NCBI GenBank assembly: GCA_934278005.1
Contig: CAKQWG010000019.1
Span: forward strand, 1 to 27,449
Length of the DNA stretch: 27,449 bases
Origin: an uncultured Pirellulaceae bacterium
Lineage (GTDB): Bacteria; Planctomycetota; Planctomycetia; Pirellulales; Pirellulaceae
Direction of reading: 5' to 3'
Under the pieces are notes generated by a model. That model had not been told where the DNA came from and made no database searches. It saw only the letters and a list, made by a program, of their open reading frames with translations. Positions 1-8,209 of the stretch are shown piece by piece. Position 1 is the stretch's first letter. Each line of letters opens with the position of its first letter. Made by a program: the position numbers and the translations under genes.

Positions 1-810
1 GCAACAGCTGAACTGGCACTTACTGGACTGGCACCCATCGTACCAGCTGCTTCTGCCGAGCGATCCGCCGCGGAGCCTATCGGCCTGGTGCCCAGCATCG
101 CACCGCGCGATGTGCTGCATAGCTCCAGCAGCACACCCACGGCCAAAGTTCAGTTCCTAACCGCTGCAGCGGGCCCCCACCGAGTACCTCAGCCACAGCC
201 GCACAGCAGCGACGCGGGGAGAGGTAGCTATGCTTCGGCGATGCTGAGTGACGCCCAGGGAGCTGACGCTGAGCGTAGTGCAGTCGCTGCGGACTCTGAA
301 GCAGGCTCCGGCTCGACGGGCCCACAGCCCTCAGTCGTGCATGGGCCGGCGAGCGTCCGCAGCAAGCCACTGGCGGAAATGCCCAGCGCTACTGCCGACG
401 TCGATCTAAATTCTATACAACAGCTCGACATCAACGCCCTGGTGCGACTGCTCCCTAGCCAACAGCCGCGAGTCGCACAAGCCGCCGCGCTGGCTCTGCG
501 TTCCAAGGGGTTTCCTGACGACCGGCTGGCGCTCGCCTCACAACTTGCGACCAGCCCTCCACTAGAACGGATCCGCCTGCTACAGTCGATCGCTACGGAT
601 CCCAATGTGGAACCGCGACCATGGCTGCTGTGGATGGCCGAGATTGGCGAAGTCGAAGTCAAGCAGCAGGCCATTGGGCTGTTGAGCTCGATGGCCCAAG
701 ACCTTAATATGCAGCAAGACCTGCGGCGACTGCTGGCCCAAGAGAGCGACGAGAGCGTAGCTCAGGCCATCCGGCAGGTATTATTCGCCCGCCGCACAAT
801 CTCTCGCTAG
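1..810 (+). CDS. HEAT-repeat protein, C-terminal part (5' end outside window)
   Basis: The reading frame is open from base 1 to the TAG at 808-810, so the start lies upstream of the window; the in-frame GTG at 88 is only a possible internal start. The visible N-terminal half (to about residue 130 of this piece) is low-complexity, rich in Ala, Ser and Pro, as in a linker. The C-terminal ~130 residues are amphipathic helices of HEAT type, with pieces such as DINALVRLLPSQQPRVAQAA and VKQQAIGLLSSMAQDL, which suggests a protein-protein scaffold rather than an enzyme. No catalytic motif is visible in this part. Function is unknown; the missing N-terminus may hold another domain. The small gene at 884 and rlmN follow on the same strand after 73 bases. 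Confidence 0.75.
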   Translation, partial: ATAELALTGLAPIVPAASAERSAAEPIGLVPSIAPRDVLHSSSSTPTAKVQFLTAAAGPHRVPQPQPHSSDAGRGSYASAMLSDAQGADAERSAVAADSEAGSGSTGPQPSVVHGPASVRSKPLAEMPSATADVDLNSIQQLDINALVRLLPSQQPRVAQAAALALRSKGFPDDRLALASQLATSPPLERIRLLQSIATDPNVEPRPWLLWMAEIGEVEVKQQAIGLLSSMAQDLNMQQDLRRLLAQESDESVAQAIRQVLFARRTISR

Positions 811-883
811 TGCTGTAGGCCGCGGTCTGTCTGCCACAGCGCTGCGCACGTTACGAGTCTACTTGGCGGTTAAAACTGTTGAA

Positions 884-1099
884 ATGGAACCTCCTCCCCA
901 ATTACCGCTGGTTCTGCAGCAGAGTCTATGTCGGTACTGTGAGGAGCGGCGGCTGATCACCAGTGGTACCGGATCTATATTTCTGTTGTGTCAGCTTGGA
1001 GTGCGCCAGCCCCACTGGCCCAAATATCCCGCACAACCGGTGCAGCAATGCCCACACTTTCGGCCACAGGCTACTTCCGCCCAACAGCCTAAGCAGTGA
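884..1099 (+). CDS. Small four-cysteine protein, probable zinc-ribbon-like (71 aa)
   Basis: Starting at ATG 884 the product is 71 residues with four cysteines at 16, 19, 36 and 56 (CxxC, then C, then C), separated by a compact segment with SIFLLCQ and PKYPAQPV. The spacing suggests one metal site, most likely zinc. From memory, short proteins with CRYC...GSxFLLC...PKYPxxPV recur as hypotheticals in planctomycetes; this is recollection, not a search. A TTG at 863 could extend it by seven residues. No strong ribosome binding site is seen. It ends 10 bases before the rlmN ATG in a different frame, so co-transcription with rlmN is plausible. The alternative is chance coding, but the cysteine arrangement and tight spacing favour a real gene. 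Confidence 0.6.
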   Translation: MEPPPQLPLVLQQSLCRYCEERRLITSGTGSIFLLCQLGVRQPHWPKYPAQPVQQCPHFRPQATSAQQPKQ

Positions 1100-1109
1100 A
1101 AATGGTGTT

Positions 1110-2180
1110 ATGAAAACACCATTTGCTCCCGACGACATCCGCCCCCACCTGCTCGACTTGTCCGCCGAACAGCTGCGTCAGTGGCTGACCCAGCGCGGCT
1201 ATCCGGCTTTTCGCAACGGGCAGATATGGGCGTGGGTCCTGCAACGCCGCGCTGAATCGTTCGAAGCGATGAGCGATTTGCCCAAAAAACTGCGCCAGGA
1301 ATTGCTCAGCAGCTTCCGCCTGTGGACCGCTAGCGTGGCCGATCACCAGACAGCCGATGATGGAACGGAGAAATTGCTCCTAGAGTTGGCCGACGGCGGA
1401 CGAATTGAATGTGTGCTGCTGCGCGAAGAGGCGCGGCGTTCCATTTGCGTCAGCAGCCAAGTCGGCTGTGCTATGGGCTGCGTATTCTGTGCCAGTGGTC
1501 TGGATGGCGTCGATCGCAATCTGTCGCGCGGCGAAATTTTAGAACAGATGCTGCGGCTGCAGCGGCTGCTGCCGGATGACGAACGCTTGAGTCACATTGT
1601 GATGATGGGGATGGGCGAGCCGCTGGCCAATCTGGACTCAGTCCTGGCAGCGCTGGAAGTTGCACGCGATCCACACGGGCTGGGTATCAGCCCGCGGCGG
1701 ATTACCATCAGCACGGTAGGGCTGCCAGCGGCAATAGATCGACTGGCCGAATATTCCACCCCGTTTCACTTGGCGATCAGCTTGCATGCTCCCAACGATG
1801 CACTGCGCAATCGTTTGGTCCCGGTCAATGCCAAGATCGGCATCGACGATATCCTCAGCGCAGCCGATCGCTACTTCGCTGCCACCGGACGCCGCTTGAC
1901 CTTCGAGTACGTGCTGCTGGCGGGGATAAATGATACTCAGCAATGCGCTCTAGAACTGGTCCGCCTGCTGCGCGGGCGAGTGAGTATGCTCAACGTGATC
2001 CCTTACAATTCAGTGGCTGGACTGCCCTACGAAACCCCCAGTTCCGGGGCCATCCACGATTTCCGCAATTTCCTATTAGAAGGTGGCATTAACATTATGT
2101 TCCGCCAACGCAAGGGAGATGGAATCGATGCCGCCTGCGGGCAGCTGCGCCGCAAGCGAGCGGTCGCAGAGTCAGAATAG
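1110..2180 (+). CDS. rlmN: Dual-specificity 23S rRNA (A2503-C2)/tRNA (A37-C2) methyltransferase RlmN
   Basis: Radical SAM enzyme that methylates C2 of A2503 in 23S rRNA and of A37 in some tRNAs. The ATG at 1110 gives 356 residues, the normal family length; the frame is open back to a GTG at 963 but that extension overlaps the small upstream gene and is not RlmN-like. Visible motifs are the 4Fe-4S triad CxxxCxxC at Cys120, Cys124 and Cys127 (CAMGCVFC), the conserved Cys113 of ICVSSQVGC, MMGMGEPLANLDSV after the radical SAM core, and Cys343 in DAACGQL, which is the position of the transiently methylated cysteine. The N-terminal ~70 residues fit the HhH-like RNA-recognition domain (LRQWLTQRGYPAFRNGQIW). 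All catalytic residues are present, so it should be active. The assignment to RlmN over Cfr rests on length and context. Confidence 0.96.
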   Translation: MKTPFAPDDIRPHLLDLSAEQLRQWLTQRGYPAFRNGQIWAWVLQRRAESFEAMSDLPKKLRQELLSSFRLWTASVADHQTADDGTEKLLLELADGGRIECVLLREEARRSICVSSQVGCAMGCVFCASGLDGVDRNLSRGEILEQMLRLQRLLPDDERLSHIVMMGMGEPLANLDSVLAALEVARDPHGLGISPRRITISTVGLPAAIDRLAEYSTPFHLAISLHAPNDALRNRLVPVNAKIGIDDILSAADRYFAATGRRLTFEYVLLAGINDTQQCALELVRLLRGRVSMLNVIPYNSVAGLPYETPSSGAIHDFRNFLLEGGINIMFRQRKGDGIDAACGQLRRKRAVAESE

Positions 2181-2227
2181 CCGCGCTGCACCACAGCCGA
2201 CGCGCGATCGATTACCATTGAATAATT

Positions 2228-2255
2228 AGCCAACCGGGGCTAACGCCCTGCGGCT
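2228..2255. repeat. Intergenic imperfect hairpin with TAAC loop
   Basis: Between rlmN and the giant fusion gene. AGCC (2228-2231) pairs with GGCT (2252-2255) and, inside an asymmetric internal loop, GGGC (2237-2240) pairs with GCCC (2245-2248) around TAAC. From memory, GGGCTAACGCCC followed by TGCGGCTGA is a recurrent intergenic motif in Rhodopirellula-like genomes, so it is probably a dispersed palindromic repeat; it is the only copy seen here. It could also act as an rlmN 3' structure, although no T-run follows. Confidence 0.4.
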
Positions 2256-2316
2256 GATGGTGGGGCGACACTAGAGCTACAACAACGGGAATTTTCGAGA
2301 TAGGTGAGGGCCAAGT

Positions 2317-5300
2317 ATGTCGGTGGACGCAATGGGTCGTAGATGTTTGTGCTGCGCGGTGTGGTTGATCGTGGCAGTAGTTGCTAGCCAACTGCCGGCT
2401 GCTGAATTGTGGCGAGTTGGGTTCGGTAAGATCGACATTACTCCCGATGAGCCCGTGCGGCTGAGCGGTTATGCCAGTCGAGTTGAATCGAGCTCGGGGG
2501 TGGCCGATCCCATTGCCGCGCGCGCGATGGTGATCTCACCGGCGGTCAAAGCGGAGGACACTCGATCGCTCGTACTGGTGTCGATCGACGCGATCGGTAT
2601 CAGTAGCTCGATGACTGTGGCCGTCTCACGCTGGCTTGAGGAACAGTACTCTATTCCGCGCAGCCAACTGGCGATCAGCAGCTCACACTCGCACTCCACT
2701 CCACATCAGGATGGCCTACTGAAAAATCTGTATCCGGTTCCCTCGACGGACGAACAGCTCGCAGCCAGCAAGCGATACACCGAAAAACTCCAGCAGGCGA
2801 TCAAACAGGCCATCTCCGCAGCCATTGAGGCTCGCGCTCCGGCACAATTGACGATCGGCGACGCCGAAGCCGAATTTGCCATCAATCGCCGGGCTTTGGC
2901 GCGAGGCATTCCCAGCGGAACCGGCCTGGAATCGAACGGTCCGGTCGATCATCGCGTGCGCTTGTTGGTGGTTCGCAGCGAAGATGGCGAATTGCGCGGT
3001 GCAACCTTCATGTATGCTTGCCACTGCACGACCCCTGGAGATAACGCACAGGTCAGTGGTGACTGGGCAGGACTCGCGGCCAATCGCTTGGAGCAGTTGC
3101 ACCCTGAGAGCGTGTGGATGCCCGTCATCGGTTGCGGGGCGGATGCCAACCCACACCCGCGTGGCACTTACGAACATGCCCAGCAACACGCCGCCGAATT
3201 GGTGACCGCCATCGAGCAGCGGTTAGCTGCTTCACAAGACATGACCTCGCTGGCCGAAGTCCCCTTTCCGGTCGCGCATTTCGGATACGCGGGAATAGCG
3301 CCTGAGCAGCCGACGGCTGAACTGATCGAACAGCGTAAGCAGAGTGAAAATCCCACGGAGCGGGCCTGGGCTGAGCACATGCTAGCGACCTTGCAGGCTA
3401 TGGGGCGTCTGCCCGAGACCTATCCCATGCCTATCCATACTTGGCAGTTTGGCGACCTGTTGACGTGGGTCTTCCTCGGCGGGGAGGTGGTGGTTGACTA
3501 CCAGTTCTTAATTGAGAAAGAGCTGAGCAGTCAACAGACCTGGGTCGCCGCGTATACCGATGACGTGTTTGCCTACGTGGCCAGCGAGCGGATGAGAGCC
3601 GAGGGTGGCTATGAAGTCGATACTTCCATGCTGTACTACTTGCAGCCCGGTCGTTGGCAAAGCGGCACACAGTCGCTGATTGTCCGCCGCGTACGCGAGA
3701 TTTTGGAAGATAGTTTCAGCGAAGAGCAAGCTTTGAACGCCCAGCAAGCCCTCGAGGCGACTCATGTCTGGCAAGGTTATCAAATTGAATTGGTGGCCAG
3801 TGAACCACTGGTCCGCGACCCGATCAATTTGGCTTTTGGCACCGACGGCCGCGCGTGGGTCGTCGAAATGACGGACTATCCGCGAGGCGTCGCGGAAGGA
3901 AGCCGAGTCACATGGTTACGCGATACCAACGGCGACGGAAAATCGGATGAAAAGCAAGTTTTTATAGATGGATTGTCGTATCCCACCAGCGTCATGCCGT
4001 GGCGCGATGGAGCGATCATCATCGCCGCTCCGGATATTATTTTCGCGCATGATGAAAATGGCGACGGCCGGGCAGACCGCGTTGAGAAACTGTTAACAGG
4101 CGTCGCTGAAGCCAATCCGCAGCACCGTGCCAGCGGCTTTGAAATCGGTCTCGATGGCTGGCTACATTTCGCGGTTGGCCATGGTACGCAGGAGTTGTTC
4201 AGCCATCGCAATGGAGAGACCTACGCGGTGGCCGGGCGCGATGCAGCTTGGAATCCGGACACAGGCGAGTTGCGGACGACGACTGGCGAAACCCAATTTG
4301 TGCCCGCTCGCGATGCGTTTGGCAATTGGTTTGGGAACTCCAATAGTCTGCCCATGTACCAATTCGTAATTGATGACCGCTACTTGAAACACACCTCGGT
4401 GTCCGGTGGGCCACGCCAGAATCTACTCACTCCGGCGGTCGCGCCACCGGTCTACCCTCGCAGCCGCACGGTCGACCGCTTCAATGACCTCTTTGCCTTC
4501 AATCGTTTTACCAGCGCCTGTAGCGCCATCGTCGTGCGCGTGCCGGGCTTCCCAGCCAAAGCCGATCAAGAAACCGCGTTGATCTGTGAACCGGTACATA
4601 ATCTGGTGGCCCGGGCCGAACTATCGCTAAACGGGGCTGCATTCAGTGCTACCCATGAACCGGACGCGGAGCAGTTTGATTTTTTTGCTTCCGTCGATCC
4701 CTGGTCGCGGCCTGTACGCGTGGTCAATGCGCCTGATGGCACGGTGTGGGTGGTGGATATGGTACGGCGAGTTATAGAACACCCAGAGTGGATTCCAACG
4801 GCCTGGCAGGAGCGACTCGACTTGCGCAGCGGTTCGCAACTGGGGCGCATCTATCGAGTTTTTGACAGCGGCTACCAGCCTCACTCACCGGGACGCGTAG
4901 AGACTGCAGAGCAGATACTCGCGGCGCTGGCCAGCGACAACGGTGCACTACGCGATTTGGGACTTCAAGCACTGATTGAAGCGGAGCCTGAAAGCGTCGC
5001 CTCGATTGAAACGCAGGTGCGCCAACTGGCTCTTGAAAGTAGTCAAGCCGCCGTGCGTGCGTCGGCTGTCGGATGTCTAATGGCCAAACAATGGCTGAGA
5101 GCGGACGATGTTATGCAGACTTTGGCCGCTGAGGACACGCGCTTGGTGCGCCTAGGGCTGGAAATGTCCGAACGCTTCGCTGGTCAACTCACCCCTGATC
5201 TACAGGCCAGGCTGATCGACTTGGTGGCCCGTGACTTAGGACCGGCCATCGACCTACAGTGGGTCTTGACCGCTACTTTGTTAGAGGATTTGCCCAGCGC

Positions 5301-6570
5301 GGACCAGCTGGGCCAGATCGCCGCGCGATCCAGCGACGATGCCTGGGTGCTCAAAGCCCTCTCGTTAATTCGACAGCCGCAGCAGGCACTAGTGGTCACC
5401 GACCAGCTACTGCAGCGGTGGGGTAGTGACCAATTGCTCTCTCCAGAGCGCTTCGTCGATGTCGAGCAATGCGTCGCTAAATTGTGGAGCGTGTGCGAAG
5501 AGAAAGAGCGCACGGCTTTAGCCATTGGCAGCTTACAGGCCATGCTCGAAGATTCCCACAGCGGCTTTAACCAGGGCCAACTGCTATTGCTATCGAGTTT
5601 AGCGCGGGACGCTTCGGCCTCAGTGGGCAATCAGAGTCAACCAACCCCGTCAACTCCCAGGCAGAGCGAGCTGACGGAATTGCTGGGACGAGTTACCGAG
5701 CGCATCGTAGGATTGATGCAGGCGGACAAGCTAACCGAGGCTGAGCAGATGACGTTTGTCAATCTTCTCGGCAGCGGTTTGGCGTCGCCCGAAGACGAAT
5801 TAAAAATGGCTAGTGCCTTTTTACAATCGGACAAATCGCCGCAAGTGCGGCGGGCTACCATTGAGGCGCTGCGGCGACTGAGCAGCCCAGCGGCGGGCAA
5901 CATGCTGATCGCTCAGTGGCCAGAGTTGAACGCCGCCCTGCGCGCATCGGCCGGCGCCACGCTGCTTAGCCGCCATCAATGGACCACCGCCTTAGTCGAT
6001 GCGCTGGAGGCGGGCAATATCACGACCAACCAACTTGACCTAGCCACGCTGCAACAATTGAGCACGTATCGAGACCCAGCCCTGCGCAATCGCTATGTAG
6101 AACTGTTCGGACAGCCTACAGAACGCTCAGCAGTAGTGGCAGACTATCTGGCTCGCATGCCCGGCCCAACAAGGACGGAGCAAGGTGAAAAATTATTTGC
6201 TGAACATTGTGCAGCCTGCCATCAATCCATCGCAGGAAAACCGCAGCTAGGGCCACCGCTTGAAAACCTCGGTCACTGGACGCTCGATCAGTGGATCGCC
6301 GCCGTGCTGGATCCCAACTCTGCAGTCGAACCCAAGTATCGTCAAACTTCCATTTTGACCGACGACGGGCAAGTGGTGGCTGGGTTGGTTCTGGAGCGCA
6401 ACGAGCGTGAGCTGGTGGTGGGGATCAGCGATGGTAGCGTTAAGAACGTAGCCGTCGAAGCCATCGAGGATGAGAAAGACGCCGGCCTATCGCTAATGCC
6501 AGTTGGCTTCGAGCAGAAGCTGACACCAGAGCAACTGTCCGAGTTAATCGGATTTCTGCGCAGTCGCTAG
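2317..6570 (+). CDS. Secreted fusion: neutral-ceramidase-like domain + PVC dehydrogenase propeller + HEAT + cytochrome c
   Basis: 1417 residues in one uninterrupted frame. ATG 2317 has GAGG seven bases upstream. Residues ~1-29 form a signal peptide (hydrophobic VWLIVAVVASQLPA, cut near AAE). Residues ~30-470 resemble the neutral/alkaline ceramidase N-terminal domain; likely metal ligands are His126 (SSHSHSTPH), His236 (YACHCTT), Glu390 (GGEVVVDY) and a Tyr near 420-432. The canonical ceramidase catalytic serine motif is not evident, so the substrate is open. Residues ~480-860 match the putative membrane-bound dehydrogenase domain of Pirellula/Verrucomicrobium type (TIGR02604), with calcium-type loops DTNGDG at 536 and DENGDG at 579. 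HEAT repeats span ~860-1260. The C-terminus is the matching heme domain (TIGR02603) with CAACH at 1298-1302. It should act in the periplasm, perhaps hydrolysing and oxidising a sugar- or lipid-linked substrate and passing electrons to heme c. Both enzymatic roles are inferred. Confidence 0.88.
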   Translation: MSVDAMGRRCLCCAVWLIVAVVASQLPAAELWRVGFGKIDITPDEPVRLSGYASRVESSSGVADPIAARAMVISPAVKAEDTRSLVLVSIDAIGISSSMTVAVSRWLEEQYSIPRSQLAISSSHSHSTPHQDGLLKNLYPVPSTDEQLAASKRYTEKLQQAIKQAISAAIEARAPAQLTIGDAEAEFAINRRALARGIPSGTGLESNGPVDHRVRLLVVRSEDGELRGATFMYACHCTTPGDNAQVSGDWAGLAANRLEQLHPESVWMPVIGCGADANPHPRGTYEHAQQHAAELVTAIEQRLAASQDMTSLAEVPFPVAHFGYAGIAPEQPTAELIEQRKQSENPTERAWAEHMLATLQAMGRLPETYPMPIHTWQFGDLLTWVFLGGEVVVDYQFLIEKELSSQQTWVAAYTDDVFAYVASERMRAEGGYEVDTSMLYYLQPGRWQSGTQSLIVRRVREILEDSFSEEQALNAQQALEATHVWQGYQIELVASEPLVRDPINLAFGTDGRAWVVEMTDYPRGVAEGSRVTWLRDTNGDGKSDEKQVFIDGLSYPTSVMPWRDGAIIIAAPDIIFAHDENGDGRADRVEKLLTGVAEANPQHRASGFEIGLDGWLHFAVGHGTQELFSHRNGETYAVAGRDAAWNPDTGELRTTTGETQFVPARDAFGNWFGNSNSLPMYQFVIDDRYLKHTSVSGGPRQNLLTPAVAPPVYPRSRTVDRFNDLFAFNRFTSACSAIVVRVPGFPAKADQETALICEPVHNLVARAELSLNGAAFSATHEPDAEQFDFFASVDPWSRPVRVVNAPDGTVWVVDMVRRVIEHPEWIPTAWQERLDLRSGSQLGRIYRVFDSGYQPHSPGRVETAEQILAALASDNGALRDLGLQALIEAEPESVASIETQVRQLALESSQAAVRASAVGCLMAKQWLRADDVMQTLAAEDTRLVRLGLEMSERFAGQLTPDLQARLIDLVARDLGPAIDLQWVLTATLLEDLPSADQLGQIAARSSDDAWVLKALSLIRQPQQALVVTDQLLQRWGSDQLLSPERFVDVEQCVAKLWSVCEEKERTALAIGSLQAMLEDSHSGFNQGQLLLLSSLARDASASVGNQSQPTPSTPRQSELTELLGRVTERIVGLMQADKLTEAEQMTFVNLLGSGLASPEDELKMASAFLQSDKSPQVRRATIEALRRLSSPAAGNMLIAQWPELNAALRASAGATLLSRHQWTTALVDALEAGNITTNQLDLATLQQLSTYRDPALRNRYVELFGQPTERSAVVADYLARMPGPTRTEQGEKLFAEHCAACHQSIAGKPQLGPPLENLGHWTLDQWIAAVLDPNSAVEPKYRQTSILTDDGQVVAGLVLERNERELVVGISDGSVKNVAVEAIEDEKDAGLSLMPVGFEQKLTPEQLSELIGFLRSR

Positions 6571-6589
6571 GCAGGCCCTCGGAGCGCGT

Positions 6590-6634
6590 GCTTAGCAGGC
6601 ACTCGCTTAGTAGGCACTCGCTTAGCAGGCACTC
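6590..6634. repeat. 15-nt tandem repeat, three copies, intergenic
   Basis: Three adjacent copies of GCTTAGCAGGCACTC (6590-6604, 6605-6619, 6620-6634), the middle one with a single C-to-T change. They lie in the 141-base gap between the convergent ends of the fusion gene (6570) and the CBS-domain gene (6712). No terminator-like T-run accompanies them. The repeat probably arose by slippage. Its period matches the 15-nt in-frame repeats in two coding genes of this window. Confidence 0.85.
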
Positions 6635-6711
6635 TGTGCGAGGCGCTCGAAGCACCCTGTGAAGAGCCCCCCCACTGTATGGCTCAAAGTCACAACCTCG
6701 CGGCGTTGTGG

Positions 6712-8007
6712 CTACTTAGGGTCGGGCAAGTTAATCCGCAAGCTAGTGGTGCGGTCATCGGACACCTGGAGCACCTTGGCCTGTGCCACGCCCAGGTCGA
6801 CCACATCCCCGGCATTGACGATGCGGTGAGCGAAGTCCATCAGCAAGCCAGACATGCTGTCGGCATCGGTCTCTCCAAAAGACACCCCCAGTCGCCGCTC
6901 TACGTCAACGACCGGGGTACTTCCATCGATAACGAACGCACCTGGTCCATCGGGGACAATATCGGGCGCTTCGACGTCGAATTCATCGGCCACATTGCCG
7001 ATGATTTCTTCGAGCACATTCTCCAGCGTGACCACTCCGATGACCGTGCCGTATTCATCGATAACGAAAGCCAGTAACTGGTGCGTGCCTTGAAAGTGAC
7101 GCAGCAGCTTGCTTATGGGCATGCTCTCCGGCACCTTTTTGGGAGGTCGCATGAGGGACCGCAGTTCAAAGCCGTCGTCCAGCGGCAGGCCGATCAAGTC
7201 CTTGACGTGTAACACGCCCATGACTTCATCCAGCGAACCGTCGCACACGGGATAGCGAGTGTGCTTGGTACGGCGGATCATGGCAATGGTTTCGGCCAGC
7301 GGATCGTTGATGTCTACGAACTCGACTTCACCACGCGGTAGCATGATGCGCCGGCAGATGACATCATCAAAATCAAATACTGCATCCAACAAGCGATGCT
7401 CGTTGCCGGTCAAATTGCCATGAATGTGCGCCTCGCGCAGCAGCGCCCGAATCTCTTCTTCGGTGTGGGGAACTTCGTGCTCTCCCGCCTCCTTTAGGCC
7501 GATCAGCTGGAGCAGCTTAGCCGTGGTTGCATTCAGTCCAATCATCAACGGGTACGTCAAGATGTAAAAGGCCTTCATCGGTACGGCAGTCCACAGCAGC
7601 ATCAATTCCGGCTGCCGGATGGCAAAGATCTTGGGCGCCTGCTCGCCGATTACCAAATGCAGCGCGGTGATGATTGTGAAACCGACCAAGAACGATATGG
7701 TGTGTATTACGGCGGCCGAATTGATATTGAGCATTCTCAGCAGCGGTTCGAGCAACGCGGCAAAAGCGGGTTCCCCGACCCAGCCCAGAGCCAGCGAAGC
7801 CATGGTAATTCCCAATTGACAGGCCGACAGCGAACGCTCCAGGCGTTCGGCCAGCCAGCGAGCCGTCTTGGCGAAAAGTCGACGCTGATTGATCAAATGC
7901 TCGACGCGGCTGATGCGAACTTTAACCAGCGCAAATTCGGCAGCCACAAAGAATCCGTTGGCAATCACTAACACGAGAGCCAAGAGAAGATTAAACCAGG
8001 CTGGCAT
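6712..8007 (-). CDS. CNNM/HlyC-CorC family CBS-domain membrane protein
   Basis: Starting at ATG 8007 gives 431 residues, typical for the family; the frame is open up to a TTG at 8133 but those 42 residues are not family-like. Order of domains: DUF21/CNNM transmembrane domain (~1-190) opening with LLLALVLVIANGFFVAAEFA and containing GEQAPKIFA; a CBS pair (~205-330) with TRYPVCDGSLDEVMGVLHVKD and AFVIDEYGTVIGVVTLENV followed by EEIIGNVADEFD; and a C-terminal CorC/HlyC domain (~345-430). Proteins of this type are linked to magnesium or cobalt efflux and are often called hemolysin, though true haemolytic function is doubtful. Inner membrane. The gene is convergent with the fusion gene and divergent from the LUD gene across ~200 bases. 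No strong ribosome binding site is seen before ATG 8007. Confidence 0.92.
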   Translation of the reverse strand: MPAWFNLLLALVLVIANGFFVAAEFALVKVRISRVEHLINQRRLFAKTARWLAERLERSLSACQLGITMASLALGWVGEPAFAALLEPLLRMLNINSAAVIHTISFLVGFTIITALHLVIGEQAPKIFAIRQPELMLLWTAVPMKAFYILTYPLMIGLNATTAKLLQLIGLKEAGEHEVPHTEEEIRALLREAHIHGNLTGNEHRLLDAVFDFDDVICRRIMLPRGEVEFVDINDPLAETIAMIRRTKHTRYPVCDGSLDEVMGVLHVKDLIGLPLDDGFELRSLMRPPKKVPESMPISKLLRHFQGTHQLLAFVIDEYGTVIGVVTLENVLEEIIGNVADEFDVEAPDIVPDGPGAFVIDGSTPVVDVERRLGVSFGETDADSMSGLLMDFAHRIVNAGDVVDLGVAQAKVLQVSDDRTTSLRINLPDPK

Positions 8008-8133
8008 TGGGTCCAGTTTGTCGTGAAAATAAGAAAAAAGCCCTCCCCACTTGGGCAGGCTCCACGGTGTCGCTGGCACTACGCTGTGCGACTCGCGATC
8101 TATTGTAACGCGAGTCAATTGTTCCCGCAGCAA

Positions 8134-8155
8134 GACTAGTCATATATGGTCAGTC
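8134..8155. promoter_or_regulatory. Imperfect 22-bp palindrome in divergent promoter region
   Basis: GACT-AGT-CATATATG-GTC-AGTC: 16 of 22 positions are symmetric about the centre of CATATATG. It lies between the divergent CBS-domain gene (start 8007) and LUD gene (start about 8210), 55 bases before the latter. The size and symmetry suit a dimeric repressor site, but nothing identifies a regulator, and AT-rich palindromes can arise by chance. Confidence 0.3.
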
Positions 8156-8209
8156 GCATAAACTAATGCTCTGAATTGCCTTACTTTCTTTACCAGAGAG
8201 ACCTTGCCA

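Noticed and set aside
2716..3189. Long antisense open frame (157 codons) opposite the ceramidase-like domain
   Set aside because: It lies wholly inside a well-supported gene; such frames are common in GC-rich genes and its product has no recognisable motif.
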